Source: Nocardia transvalensis NBRC 15921 (GTDB lineage Bacteria; Actinomycetota; Actinomycetes; Mycobacteriales; Mycobacteriaceae). Taken from it: a stretch of DNA of 64,000 nt. How positions within the stretch are numbered: the first letter of the stretch is position 1; every line of letters begins with the position of its first letter. Below the pieces are notes generated by a model. That model was not told the origin of the DNA and did no database searches. It saw nothing but the letters and a program-made list of their open reading frames with translations. Below are positions 52,337-59,992 of the stretch, piece after piece. Made by a program: the position numbers and the translations under genes. The stretch is taken from positions 124,001 to 188,000 of the forward strand of contig NZ_BAGL01000126.1 of assembly GCF_000308875.1 (NCBI RefSeq), given 5' to 3'.

Positions 52337-53638
52337 CTAACTCGCCGCCTCGGCTTCCGACAACACGGTGGCGACCGCCTCCGCGAACACCTTGCCCAGG
52401 AGAACGGGCACGGCGTTTCCGAGCTGCCGCATCTTCTCGCCCCGAGGACCCGCGAGTTGCCAGTCGTCAGGGAAGGTCATCACCCGAGCGGTCTCGCGCA
52501 CGGACATGTATCGATGCGTACCATCGTCAAGCAACATCACCGACTCGCCACCAGGGACGCCGTGAACGCCAGCCTTCACGGTCTTAGCGGGTCTATCGAG
52601 CTCGTTCGGGGTATGGCCAGGGTAGATGCGGGCGTCTGGCCACCCGATATGGTCGGTGAACCCACCGAGCCGGTGTTCCTTACGATCGAGCTTGTCCGGC
52701 GGGATGTCGGGCAGCGGCTTTTGACCGTCCAACCCTTGCAGCGCGTCTCGCAGCGTTCGCCAAGGCGCGAGCCGTTCGCCGTTGGCGGTCAGCAGCGTCT
52801 CAGGCGGTGTTGGGATCCGGGCCATAACCTGCTTACGCACTGCCTTCGGCACCTTCGGGTGTCGTTCCCAGTAAACGCCACTGATCATGTCCTCGTACAA
52901 GCTGTCGGCCAAATGGGTCGGTTGTACAAGTTCTCTGAATCGCCGCATGTCGACCCCGACGTCTCGGCGAAACGCGATCAAAATCACCCGATTACGGATC
53001 TGCGGAACGCCATAGTCGGCCGCGTTGACCGGGAAGTGGGCCACCTCATACCGCTCATCCGCAGCGATTTGGGCCGACTCGTTCATGTGCCGCAGGATCT
53101 CGTCGTGATCCTGCCATCGGGAGCCCTCAGCCCGTTCCTCGAAGGGCAGTGACAGCTCACGCTTGATGTAATCGAAGTACGGCATGAACGATGGGCGAAG
53201 CAACCCGCGAACGTTCTCGCAGATGACAGCCTTCGGCCGCATTTCCCGTATGGCTCGAAACATATGAGGGAAACCGTTGCGGTCGTCCTCGTCACCCTTG
53301 GCGACACCACCGAGCGAGAAGGGCTGGCACGGCGGGCCGCCAGCCAAGACATCGACCTTGTCGCGAAGATACTCGAAGTCGACCTTACGGACGTCGCCGG
53401 CCACCAACGGGGGCCGCTCATCACCAGTCGGGATAGCGGGGACACACCCCTCCTCGACAGGAGTCGCCGCGTTAATCGCGAGAGTCTCGCAGGCCCTCTT
53501 CGCGAACTCGTTGAACAGCAGTGGCCGGAAACCCGCACGCTCGACAGCCATGGCGAGACCTCCGCCCCCGGCGAAGAGCTCGACACTCGTACGCTGGGCC
53601 TTTTTGGCGGTTTGGTCCTTGGGCATGGCCGAAACCAT
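52337..53638 (-). CDS. dcm: DNA (cytosine-5)-methyltransferase
   Basis: 433 aa from ATG 53638 (ATG 53626 is an alternative; neither has a ribosome site). C5-methylase motifs in order: I, VELFAGGGGLA (19-29); IV, GGPPCQPFS with catalytic Cys104; VI, ENVRGLL (141-147); VIII, VPQIRNRVILI; a variable target-recognition region with PETLLTANGERLAPW; IX/X, MRQLGNAVPVLLG near 408-420. It methylates cytosine C5 in a specific sequence to protect host DNA. Genes around it: an Eco29kI-like restriction enzyme 58 bp upstream and vsr 5 bp downstream. Target sequence unknown; if the nuclease is a true Eco29kI type, CCGCGG is a candidate (inference). Confidence 0.94.
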   Translation of the reverse strand: MVSAMPKDQTAKKAQRTSVELFAGGGGLAMAVERAGFRPLLFNEFAKRACETLAINAATPVEEGCVPAIPTGDERPPLVAGDVRKVDFEYLRDKVDVLAGGPPCQPFSLGGVAKGDEDDRNGFPHMFRAIREMRPKAVICENVRGLLRPSFMPYFDYIKRELSLPFEERAEGSRWQDHDEILRHMNESAQIAADERYEVAHFPVNAADYGVPQIRNRVILIAFRRDVGVDMRRFRELVQPTHLADSLYEDMISGVYWERHPKVPKAVRKQVMARIPTPPETLLTANGERLAPWRTLRDALQGLDGQKPLPDIPPDKLDRKEHRLGGFTDHIGWPDARIYPGHTPNELDRPAKTVKAGVHGVPGGESVMLLDDGTHRYMSVRETARVMTFPDDWQLAGPRGEKMRQLGNAVPVLLGKVFAEAVATVLSEAEAAS

Positions 53639-53696
53639 ACCGCGGACAACTATCGAACGCACGTACGATTCGCGTGTCGTGGTCGACCCGCCGCGA

Positions 53697-54575
53697 TCAG
53701 CCGTCCTCTTCGTCCTGTTCGGCCACTTCACCCTTCTCATCGAAGCGTCCCTGACCCTTGTAGGACTCCACCGAGCCGTTGACCGTCCGCCAGTACTGGG
53801 TGGCACTGGCAAGGTCCTCAAAGTCCGGGTACAGGATCACGTACCCCGGCAACGCCGTAGCCTGCCAGCCGTCCGGAAGGAACTCAAGCACGAACCGCAG
53901 AAACTCGACGGTGTTCAGCTTTGTGTCCGGAACAGTGACCGGAACATCCCGCAAAAGCTTGTGTGGTGTCTTGCTCTTCGGCGTCGTCAGGAAGCGAAAC
54001 GTATATGGCAGCGCACTCTTCGCCGCCATGAGCACCGGTCCTAAAGCTTGCTTACCCGGCGTCAAGCCATCAACAGCCAGCTCGATGTTGATCGGATACC
54101 GAGCGTCGAAATGCTTCGCCTTTACCAGCGTTTTGTCTCGGTTTCGCCCAGGATCCTTGTTGCCGAAACCCATCGTGTTCCAGGGCGCCTCACCATTCGC
54201 TCGGTAGCGCTTGATGAGGAGCTTTTCCGGCGCCGCCGCGTCCATGTCCTCGTCCACGTACAAGCAGACGAAGCCCACCTGCCCGAGGCCGATGTTCACT
54301 CGGCCAGAGAGCTTCTTGCGGTGTCTCTCTAAGCGATCCCGCAGGCTGGCCGACGCCTTTCCGACATACACCAGCCCGCCATCGACGTACAACTGATAGA
54401 CACCGGGGCGCGGCTGGATTTCGCCCTTGAGGTACTCGGCCGTGAGCGGCGCTGGCACGAGTCGCCCCAGACCCTCGCCCAGCTGGTCCCCCAGCGCGCG
54501 CGTAATGCTCAGCTTGAACTCCCCGCTCGCCTGGCCTTTGCTCTCATGCAGTGCGCGATTCGGTCGATCCGTCAC
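53697..54575 (-). CDS. GIY-YIG restriction endonuclease, Eco29kI-like
   Basis: 292 aa from GTG 54575 (R.Eco29kI is 214 aa). GIY-YIG core: RPGVYQLYVDGGLVYVGKA (GVY 58-60, YVG 70-72), then ASLRDRLERHRKKL (catalytic Arg and His85), APEKLLIKRYR with metal-binding Glu117, and PWNTMGFGNKDPGRNRD with Asn133. The order Tyr-Tyr-Arg-His-Glu-Asn matches Eco29kI-type type II enzymes. An N-terminal 45 residues (HESKGQASGEFKLSITRALG, DQLGEGLGRLVPAPL) and a C-terminal 120-residue domain (specificity?) are extra. It is the likely cutting partner of the C5-methylase 58 bp downstream. The GTG overlaps the stop of a small upstream ORF (GTGA). Confidence 0.88.
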   Translation of the reverse strand: MTDRPNRALHESKGQASGEFKLSITRALGDQLGEGLGRLVPAPLTAEYLKGEIQPRPGVYQLYVDGGLVYVGKASASLRDRLERHRKKLSGRVNIGLGQVGFVCLYVDEDMDAAAPEKLLIKRYRANGEAPWNTMGFGNKDPGRNRDKTLVKAKHFDARYPINIELAVDGLTPGKQALGPVLMAAKSALPYTFRFLTTPKSKTPHKLLRDVPVTVPDTKLNTVEFLRFVLEFLPDGWQATALPGYVILYPDFEDLASATQYWRTVNGSVESYKGQGRFDEKGEVAEQDEEDG

Positions 54576-54841
54576 TCCGCCAACGTATCGCAAGCGGCGG
54601 ACAACGGATCGTCGACTGGGTCGAACTTCCATGCCGCCATCACTTTGACACCGCCGTAGGATCTGAGGTCCGACACAGACAGACGCACCGAGGTAGGTCT
54701 CCTGCGGGCTTCCGCTGGCACTAGCATCACTCTGACAAGTTTCCCGTGCGATTCCCTGGCCGTCACGTCAGCGACGATGATGTCGACCGCGAGGGGCGTC
54801 CCAACATTCAACGGCGGTAGCCATCGAAACAAGGCACGCAT
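54572..54841 (-). CDS. Small hypothetical protein coupled to the restriction enzyme
   Basis: 89 aa from ATG 54841 (TTG 54853 is also in frame). Sequence begins MRALFRWLPPLNVGTPLAVD and includes RRRPTSVRLSVSDLRSYGGV. No helix-turn-helix is visible, so it is not an obvious C-protein. Its TGA overlaps the restriction-enzyme start (GTGA), meaning the two are translated together, and it is the first gene after the ssrA terminator. It may be an accessory or control subunit. No family recognised. Moderate confidence that it is real, based on the exact overlap. Confidence 0.6.
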   Translation of the reverse strand: MRALFRWLPPLNVGTPLAVDIIVADVTARESHGKLVRVMLVPAEARRRPTSVRLSVSDLRSYGGVKVMAAWKFDPVDDPLSAACDTLAE

Positions 54842-54886
54842 ACCGCAGATCAATCAGCGCGTTTCGAGTAAGCGCCACAAACGCAA

Positions 54887-54913
54887 GAGCCGCAGGTCAG
54901 TGACCTGCGGCTC
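54887..54913 (-). terminator. ssrA terminator hairpin
   Basis: 13-bp perfect stem (54887-54899 with 54901-54913), 1-nt spacer, followed on the minus strand by TTGCGTTTG. It lies 9 bp after the tmRNA 3' end and separates ssrA from the island genes. Confidence 0.85.
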
Positions 54914-54922
54914 CTCCAACAG

Positions 54923-55290
54923 TGGAGCTGCCGGGAATTGAACCCGGGTCCTCCGCCGCTTCTTCAGGGCTTCTCCGTGTGCAGTTCGCTGTGTCTCTGC
55001 TCGGATCTCTCGGTCACGCGAACAAGCCGAGATGACGATCCCAGTCGCTGTTTGGTGTCCCGTCCGACTCCGCGACCGAGGCGGACGGTAGAGCCCTCTA
55101 GCTGATGCCAGGGACCGGGCCGAGGGCGAACCCGGGCTGACAGACACGCTCTACTGCTTAGGCAGCGAGAGCGTAGTCGCGCTGATTGGAATCGGCGCTT
55201 AATTGGTTACAGCGACGCTTACGGTGGTCTCCTGCCTGCACCGACACGCTTCCCCTGAATCGACGTACGCAGTCGAAACCGTTCAGCCCC
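54923..55290 (-). ncRNA. ssrA: Transfer-messenger RNA (tmRNA), tag ADSNQRDYALAA
   Basis: 368-nt tmRNA on the minus strand. The 5' end GGGGCTGAACGGTTTCGACT pairs with the 3' end CAGCTCC (discriminator A; CCA not encoded). The T arm GGACCCGGGTTCAATTCCCGG is intact. The tag reading frame is 55158-55196: resume codon GCC, peptide ADSNQRDYALAA, stop TAA. Mycobacterial tags are very similar. tmRNA with SmpB rescues stalled ribosomes and marks the incomplete protein for proteolysis. smpB lies 1 kb upstream (56249-56722). The 3' end faces the accessory island. Confidence 0.97.
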
Positions 55291-55314
55291 GTCAACATCA
55301 TCGATCCAAATGTT

Positions 55315-55331
55315 CCCGGCTGGTGGCCGGG
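55315..55331. terminator. Small hairpin between DMT permease and ssrA
   Basis: CCCGGC-TGGTG-GCCGGG (6-bp stem, 5-nt loop) lies 58 bp after the DMT permease stop and 25 bp before the ssrA 5' end. It could end the smpB-permease transcript. Confidence 0.5.
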
Positions 55332-55388
55332 CTGTTCATCATAACAGCTCACCCCATCCGTGCATTCCCGCCCCAGCCGCACCGCCGC

Positions 55389-56252
55389 TCACGCCACCGC
55401 GATCAGGGCCACCGAGCCCAGGGCCAGGGCCATGCCGATCTTCTGCAGCGGGCCGACCCGCTCGCCGAGCAGCACCATCGCCAGCAGTACCGTCGCCGCC
55501 GGGTACAGCGAGCCGATCACGCTGACCAGCGACAGCAGCGAACCGTGGAACGCGTAGAGCATGGCCACATTGGCGATCACGTCCAGCAGGCTGACGTAGC
55601 AGGCCAGCCGCAACGGCTCGCCGCGCGGGGCCCGGAACTGGCCGGTGACCAGCGCGGCCACCCACACCACCAGCGTCGCCGCCAGGCGCGAGGCGACCAG
55701 CGGCCAGAGCCCGCCCGCGGAGCCGGTCTCGTGCAGGAAGGTGAAGGTCAGCCCGAACGCCACGCCCGAACCGACCGTCAGCAGCGCCACCCGCCGCGTG
55801 AAGCGGAGTTCGCGGCCGCCGGTGATCTCCTCGGTCACCTTGTCCGGGGATTCCCGGCTGACCAGCACGACCGCCACCAGCGCGCAGACGATGCCGACGT
55901 AGGCCGGCGGGGTCGGGTGCTCGCCGCCGATCAGCCCGGCCAGCACCGGAATTCCCGCGACCAGCACGGCCGTGACCGGCGAGACCACGGCCATCGGCCC
56001 CTGCGCGAGCGCGGCGTAGAACCACCACACCGCCACTCCCGCGGCCACGCCGGACGCCACGCCCCAGCCGATCGACGCCGCGTCGACGACACCGCCCACG
56101 AACGGCGCGGCAACCAGAACCAGCAGCACCGACAGCGGATACGAGACGATGACGATCCGCAGGGCGGCCACCCGGCGCGAGGCGACCCCGCCGACGAAAT
56201 CGCTGACCCCGTATCCGAGGGCCGCCAGCAACGCCAGCAGGACAGCGGTCAA
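55389..56252 (-). CDS. EamA/DMT family transporter
   Basis: 287 aa, ten predicted helices in two repeats of five (EamA type). The N-terminal repeat starts TAVLLALLAALGYGVSDFVGG; the C-terminal repeat ends GERVGPLQKIGMALALGSVAL, where the L-G-E-R/x-x-x-x-x-G pattern is typical. Substrate unknown (metabolite exporters are common in the family). The TTG start overlaps the stop of smpB (TTGA), so it is translated together with SmpB, a curious pairing. Hydrophobic throughout; no regulatory domain. Confidence 0.88.
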   Translation of the reverse strand: MTAVLLALLAALGYGVSDFVGGVASRRVAALRIVIVSYPLSVLLVLVAAPFVGGVVDAASIGWGVASGVAAGVAVWWFYAALAQGPMAVVSPVTAVLVAGIPVLAGLIGGEHPTPPAYVGIVCALVAVVLVSRESPDKVTEEITGGRELRFTRRVALLTVGSGVAFGLTFTFLHETGSAGGLWPLVASRLAATLVVWVAALVTGQFRAPRGEPLRLACYVSLLDVIANVAMLYAFHGSLLSLVSVIGSLYPAATVLLAMVLLGERVGPLQKIGMALALGSVALIAVA

Positions 56253-56722
56253 CGCATGCCCTTGATCCGCCTGCCCAGCTCGCGCGTCACCTCCCGCTCC
56301 GCGGTGCGGCGGGCCAGATCCTGACGCTTGTCGTAGTCCTGCTTACCCTTGGCCAGCGCCAGTTCGACCTTGACCTTGCCCTCGGAGAAGTACATCGACA
56401 GCGGCACCAGCGTCAGCGAGCTCTCCTTGGTCTTACCGGTGAGCTTGTCGATCTCGCGGCGGTGCAGCAGCAGCTTGCGGGTACGCCGCGGCGAGTGGTT
56501 GGTCCAGGTGCCGTGCCCGTACTCGGGAATGTGCAGCCCGCGCAGCCAGACCTCGCCGTCGTCGATGGTGGCGTAGGCGTCGACCAGCGACGCCTTGCCC
56601 TCACGCAGGCTCTTCACCTCGGTGCCCACCAGCGCGACCCCGGCCTCGTAGGTCTCCAGGATCGTGTAGTTGTGCCGCGCCTTGCGGTTCGTGGCGATCG
56701 CCTTGCGCCCCTGCTCCTTCAT
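56249..56722 (-). CDS. smpB: SsrA-binding protein SmpB
   Basis: 157 aa (M. tuberculosis about 160). Family blocks: IATNRKARHNYTILETYEAG, VGTEVKSLREGKASLVDAYA, YGHGTWTNHSPRRTRKLLLH and the basic C-terminal tail KGKQDYDKRQDLARRTAERE, which enters the ribosomal A site. It binds tmRNA and is required for trans-translation. ATG 56722 was preferred to TTG 56731. The partner ssrA lies 960 bp downstream on the same strand with only the DMT permease between. The ribosome site is weak. Confidence 0.97.
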   Translation of the reverse strand: MKEQGRKAIATNRKARHNYTILETYEAGVALVGTEVKSLREGKASLVDAYATIDDGEVWLRGLHIPEYGHGTWTNHSPRRTRKLLLHRREIDKLTGKTKESSLTLVPLSMYFSEGKVKVELALAKGKQDYDKRQDLARRTAEREVTRELGRRIKGMR

Positions 56723-56843
56723 AACGGTCAACAGTAATGGCCGACGGCAAGCAAATATTCCGGGCGTTCGCCGGGAGCGGAACGGGTGCGGCGTCCGGCG
56801 AGGCGAGGACGGGGATATACCCGCCCTCGCCCACCAGTGGATG

Positions 56844-57329
56844 CTACGAACCCTCGCCCGCGACCGCGTCGGAGTCGGTACCCTGCGGACGCCAGGTGGC
56901 GACCGCCCAGATCAGGAAGATATCCAGGGCGATGATCAGGACCGCCCACCACGGATTGTGCGGTAGCCAGAGGAAGTTCGCCACGATGGACAGGCCGGCG
57001 AGCACGATCGCGACGATTCGCGCCCACGTCGCTCCGCTGAACAACGCCGCGGCGACCGCCATGAACAGCGCGCCGATGACGATGTGGACCACGCCCCAGC
57101 CGGTGGTGTCCCACCCGTAGGTGTACTGCGGGCCCACGATGATGATCTCGTCCGCCGCGACCGCCGAGATGCCCTGCAGGATCTGCACCGTCCCGGCGAT
57201 GATCAACAGTACCGACGCGGCGACCGTGCCCGTCGCGGCGGCCCGCCGCCCGGCCTGCGATTGCTCGCGATGGTGGACCCGCAGACCGTCAGCGGTGCCC
57301 GAGGCAACGGCCATCTGAGGATTGGACAT
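56844..57329 (-). CDS. Membrane protein, DUF7144-type
   Basis: 161 aa with four predicted helices (about 33-55, 77-97, 103-122 and 124-143). The motif YTYGWDTTGWGVVHIVIGAL after helix 1 and the GATWARIVAIVLAGLS segment are characteristic of the small DUF7144/"hypothetical membrane" family in actinomycetes. Function unknown. ATG 57329 with GGAGGAGAAC upstream. Third gene of a cluster with the SHOCT and DUF6325 proteins. Confidence 0.82.
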   Translation of the reverse strand: MSNPQMAVASGTADGLRVHHREQSQAGRRAAATGTVAASVLLIIAGTVQILQGISAVAADEIIIVGPQYTYGWDTTGWGVVHIVIGALFMAVAAALFSGATWARIVAIVLAGLSIVANFLWLPHNPWWAVLIIALDIFLIWAVATWRPQGTDSDAVAGEGS

Positions 57330-57353
57330 CGTTCTCCTCCTTGTTCTCGGTTG

Positions 57354-57608
57354 TCACGAGGCGAGGATGCGGGCCTTCTCGGCCTCGAATTCGGCATCGG
57401 TGAGCACGCCCTGCGCCCGCAGTTGGCCGAGCTCCTTCAGCGCATCGATGCGGTCCGCGCCGGAGTCGGCGGGGGCCTGTGGTGCGTACCGGGCTTGTTC
57501 CTGTGCCGCCCAGCGGCGCCCCTGCCGGCGAGAGACACGGTTGGATACGGCGGTGGCCGTTCCGGCCACGACCGCGGTCCGGGCAACGCCACGAATCAGT
57601 CCGGGCAT
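57354..57608 (-). CDS. SHOCT domain protein
   Basis: 84 aa. The N-terminus (GLIRGVARTAVVAGTATAVSN) is weakly hydrophobic, like proteins that associate with the membrane. The C-terminal 30 residues are a SHOCT helix pair (RIDALKELGQLRAQGVLTDAEF then EAEKARILAS). SHOCT domains usually mediate oligomer formation. ATG 57608 lies 4 bp after the DUF6325 gene stop, and the DUF7144-like gene is 24 bp downstream, so the three form an operon. Confidence 0.87.
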   Translation of the reverse strand: MPGLIRGVARTAVVAGTATAVSNRVSRRQGRRWAAQEQARYAPQAPADSGADRIDALKELGQLRAQGVLTDAEFEAEKARILAS

Positions 57609-57612
57609 GTCG

Positions 57613-58062
57613 TCAATCCTTCGCGTCGAGAGTGTCCAGCGACGACAGCACGGCCTGCACCGGAATGCGCCCGTAGGAGACCAGCTGAGCGCCGTTGCGG
57701 CGCAAGGCGACCGCGAACGGCGCCGCCCAGGTGTTCTCGTAGACGAGCACCGCCGCCGCGCAGCCCGGCTCCAGGACGGAGCCGGCCTCCGCGAGGTCGT
57801 CGTCGCCCAGCAGGCCCGACGCCGCCTCCGCGAAGAGCGTGACGTCGATATCCCCCTCCAAGCCCATGCCGGAGATATCCATCCCGGCCACGAACCCGTC
57901 CTCGTCCTTGCGGACGAAGGTCAGGTCCATGATGCGGATGATGCCCCGTTCGACGAGGTCCCGCAGCAGGGGGAGAGCCGAACCGTCCGGCGGGCGGTCG
58001 GGGGGAAATTCGACCACCAGGTAGTCGATCGGACCCATTTCTTCGATGTCGTGACCAGTCAT
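57613..58062 (-). CDS. DUF6325 family protein
   Basis: 149 aa from ATG 58062 with AGAGGTG upstream. Blocks: IDYLVVEFPPDRPPDG, then LLRDLVERGIIRIMDLTFVRKDEDGF, an acidic middle (LFAEAASGLLGDDDLAEAG) and AAVLVYENTWAAPFAVALRRNGAQLVSYGRIP. The layout matches DUF6325/DUF1269-like proteins that pair with SHOCT proteins in actinomycetes. No catalytic motif; a regulatory or stress role is inferred from the pairing. First gene of the DUF6325-SHOCT-DUF7144 unit. Confidence 0.85.
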   Translation of the reverse strand: MTGHDIEEMGPIDYLVVEFPPDRPPDGSALPLLRDLVERGIIRIMDLTFVRKDEDGFVAGMDISGMGLEGDIDVTLFAEAASGLLGDDDLAEAGSVLEPGCAAAVLVYENTWAAPFAVALRRNGAQLVSYGRIPVQAVLSSLDTLDAKD

Positions 58063-58320
58063 GTGACACCTCTGGTTTCCGTGGGAGGAACCCGTGAGCA
58101 TCGGCGTCCGTGCCGGTAGCGTCTGAGTATTCCACTCCGGCGCGGGGAAGTTAGGGCACAACGTCCTCAATCGTGTGCCGATGTCTCGCAATGACTTTCG
58201 TCCCGAGTTCCGGGGTCCGAGTCCTCGGTGCCGCGCCGCGAACCCGACGTAGCCTGTGGCTCGGGTGCCATCGCCGCCACCGAGTCCAGGCCAGCGTCAC
58301 CGAGACGACCACGGTGCGAC
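58063..58320. other. Divergent control region
   Basis: About 260 bp between the DUF6325 and MFS genes. The MFS frame could extend upstream to 58228, but that part lacks membrane or family features. No promoter picked. Confidence 0.4.
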
Positions 58321-59676
58321 ATGCTGATCCCACTCGCTCTAGCCCAGTTCATCTGTAGCTTCGCCGGCTCCAACATGAACGTGATGATCAACGACATCGG
58401 CACGGACCTCGGTACGGACGTGCACGGTGTACAGATCGCCATCACGCTGTTCCTGCTCGTCATGGCCGCGTTGATGATTCCCGGCGGGAAGCTCACCGAC
58501 CGGTACGGCCGCACGCGCTGCCTGACGGCGGGTCTGGCGCTGTACGGCGCCGGGGCCCTGGTGAGCGCGATCGCTCCCGGCCTCGGCGTGCTCATCCTCG
58601 GCTATTCCCTGCTCGAGGGTGTCGGCACGGCACTGCTGATTCCGCCGGTCTACATTCTCGCGACGCTGCTGTTTCCCGGAGTGTCGGCGCGCGCCCGCGC
58701 GTTCGGCATGATCAGCGCGGCGGGCGGCATCGGGGCGGCGGCGGGACCACTGATCGGCGGCCTGATCGCCTGGGCGATCAGCTGGCGGGCGGCGTTCGTC
58801 TTCCAGGCGCTGATCGTCGCGCTGATCGCCGTGCTCAGCAGGCGGATCGACGATCCGCTCGAGCCGCAACCCGATCGGCGCTTCGACCTGCTCGGGGCGC
58901 TGCTGTCCGCGGCCGGCCTCGTACTCGTCGTGACCGGCATCCTGGCCGCGAAGGACAGTCTCGTGGCGACGATCGTCCTGATGGTCGCCGGTGCGCTGAT
59001 GCTGCTGTGGTTCTTCGTCTCCGTCCGTGCGAAGGAACGCGCGGGCGTCGAGCCGTTGCTGTCGACGGATCTGTTCCGCAGCCGCACCTCCGACCTCGGG
59101 CTCGTCACACAGCTGACCCAGTGGGCGCTACTCATGGGCGTCTCCTTCGTCGTCTCGGCATACCTCCAGGTCGAGCGGGGTTACAACCCGATCCAGACGG
59201 GAGTCGTGTTCACGGCGGCGACCGTCGGCCTGCTGGTCTCGTCGCTGGCCGCCCAGTGGCTGGCCGACCGGCTCGCCCAGCGAACACTGATCGTCACCGG
59301 GTTCGTGGTCACCGTCGCGGGTATCGGGACCCTGCTCTGGCTGGTTCACATCCTGTCCGGCGCCTGGGCGTTCGCGCCCGGACTGCTGATCATCGGCCTC
59401 GGTCTCGGCGGCATGCTGACGCCGTCGGTCAACGTCGTGCAGTCCAGCTTCGGCGACGAGTTGCAGGGCGAGATCTCCGGCCTCTCGCGCAGTGTCTCCA
59501 ACCTCGGATCATCGCTCGGCACCGCGATCGCGGGCACCATCCTGGTCGCCGGCCTGACCTCATCGGCCGGTCGGGCGTACGCACTCGCAATGATCACGCT
59601 GGCCGCGGCGGGTCTGCTCGGACTCGTGGCCGCGACAGCACTTCCGGAAGGAGTTGAGGATGATGTCCATCGCTGA
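58321..59676 (+). CDS. MFS transporter, DHA2-like
   Basis: 451 aa, about 14 predicted helices. Start LALAQFICSFAGSNMNVMINDI is typical of a group annotated as drug or sugar exporters; GGKLTDRYGRTRCLTAG is motif A, and GMISAAGGIGAAAGPLIGGL fits motif C. The last helix ends in a short acidic tail. ATG 58321 was chosen; the frame is open further upstream. Its stop overlaps the next gene by 17 bp, so it is the first gene of a three-gene operon with an SCP2-like protein and an amylo-alpha-glucosidase. The export of a glycan-derived compound is possible but not shown. Confidence 0.9.
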   Translation: MLIPLALAQFICSFAGSNMNVMINDIGTDLGTDVHGVQIAITLFLLVMAALMIPGGKLTDRYGRTRCLTAGLALYGAGALVSAIAPGLGVLILGYSLLEGVGTALLIPPVYILATLLFPGVSARARAFGMISAAGGIGAAAGPLIGGLIAWAISWRAAFVFQALIVALIAVLSRRIDDPLEPQPDRRFDLLGALLSAAGLVLVVTGILAAKDSLVATIVLMVAGALMLLWFFVSVRAKERAGVEPLLSTDLFRSRTSDLGLVTQLTQWALLMGVSFVVSAYLQVERGYNPIQTGVVFTAATVGLLVSSLAAQWLADRLAQRTLIVTGFVVTVAGIGTLLWLVHILSGAWAFAPGLLIIGLGLGGMLTPSVNVVQSSFGDELQGEISGLSRSVSNLGSSLGTAIAGTILVAGLTSSAGRAYALAMITLAAAGLLGLVAATALPEGVEDDVHR

Positions 59677-59992
59677 GTTCTTCGAAGGCCTGTCGCCCGG
59701 CCGCCACGAACCGCTGCTGGAGAAGGTCGACGCGACCATCCGCTACGACATCGTCGACGCCGGGCGGACCGAACACCGGCTGGTGGAGATCGACCGGGGT
59801 GACATCCGGGCGGCGGATCGGGAAAAGCCCGCGGACTGCGTATTACGCGGCGACCGCGCGGTATTCGACGACATCGTGGACGGTCGGGCCAGCGCGATGT
59901 CGGCGCTGCTGCGTGGCGTCCTGAGCGTCGACGGTGATCCGGAGCTGGTGGTGCTGACCCAGCGACTCCTTCCGCAGAGGAGCACGCCGTGA
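59660..59992 (+). CDS. SCP2 sterol-transfer-like domain protein
   Basis: 110 aa from ATG 59660 with GAAGGAG 7 nt upstream. The sequence has the SCP2 pattern of a small lipid-binding fold: IRYDIVDAGRTEHRLVEIDRGD, then REKPADCVLRGDRAVFDDIVDGRASAMSALLRG and DGDPELV. In the SCP2 family these blocks line a hydrophobic tunnel. It overlaps the MFS gene by 17 bp and the following glucosidase gene by 4 bp (GTGA), a tight operon. The link between a lipid-binding-type domain and a glycosidase is unexplained. Confidence 0.8.
   Translation: MMSIAEFFEGLSPGRHEPLLEKVDATIRYDIVDAGRTEHRLVEIDRGDIRAADREKPADCVLRGDRAVFDDIVDGRASAMSALLRGVLSVDGDPELVVLTQRLLPQRSTP

Larger units (their letters stand above)
45022..54922. 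mobile_element. Accessory (defence) island 3' of ssrA
   Basis: Between the DUF5302 terminator and the 3' end of ssrA all genes are on the minus strand and mostly concern DNA modification, cleavage and repair. A recombinase-like fragment lies at one edge and a dead IS in the middle. Codon use is less GC3-biased than in flanking genes. The 3' end of ssrA is a classic integration site. No complete integrase and no duplicated ssrA end were found, so boundaries are estimates. Confidence 0.6.

Noticed and set aside
45353..54841. Named BREX or DISARM system
   Set aside because: No pglZ, brxC, drmA/B or phospholipase D gene is present; a helicase and a methylase alone are not enough for those names.
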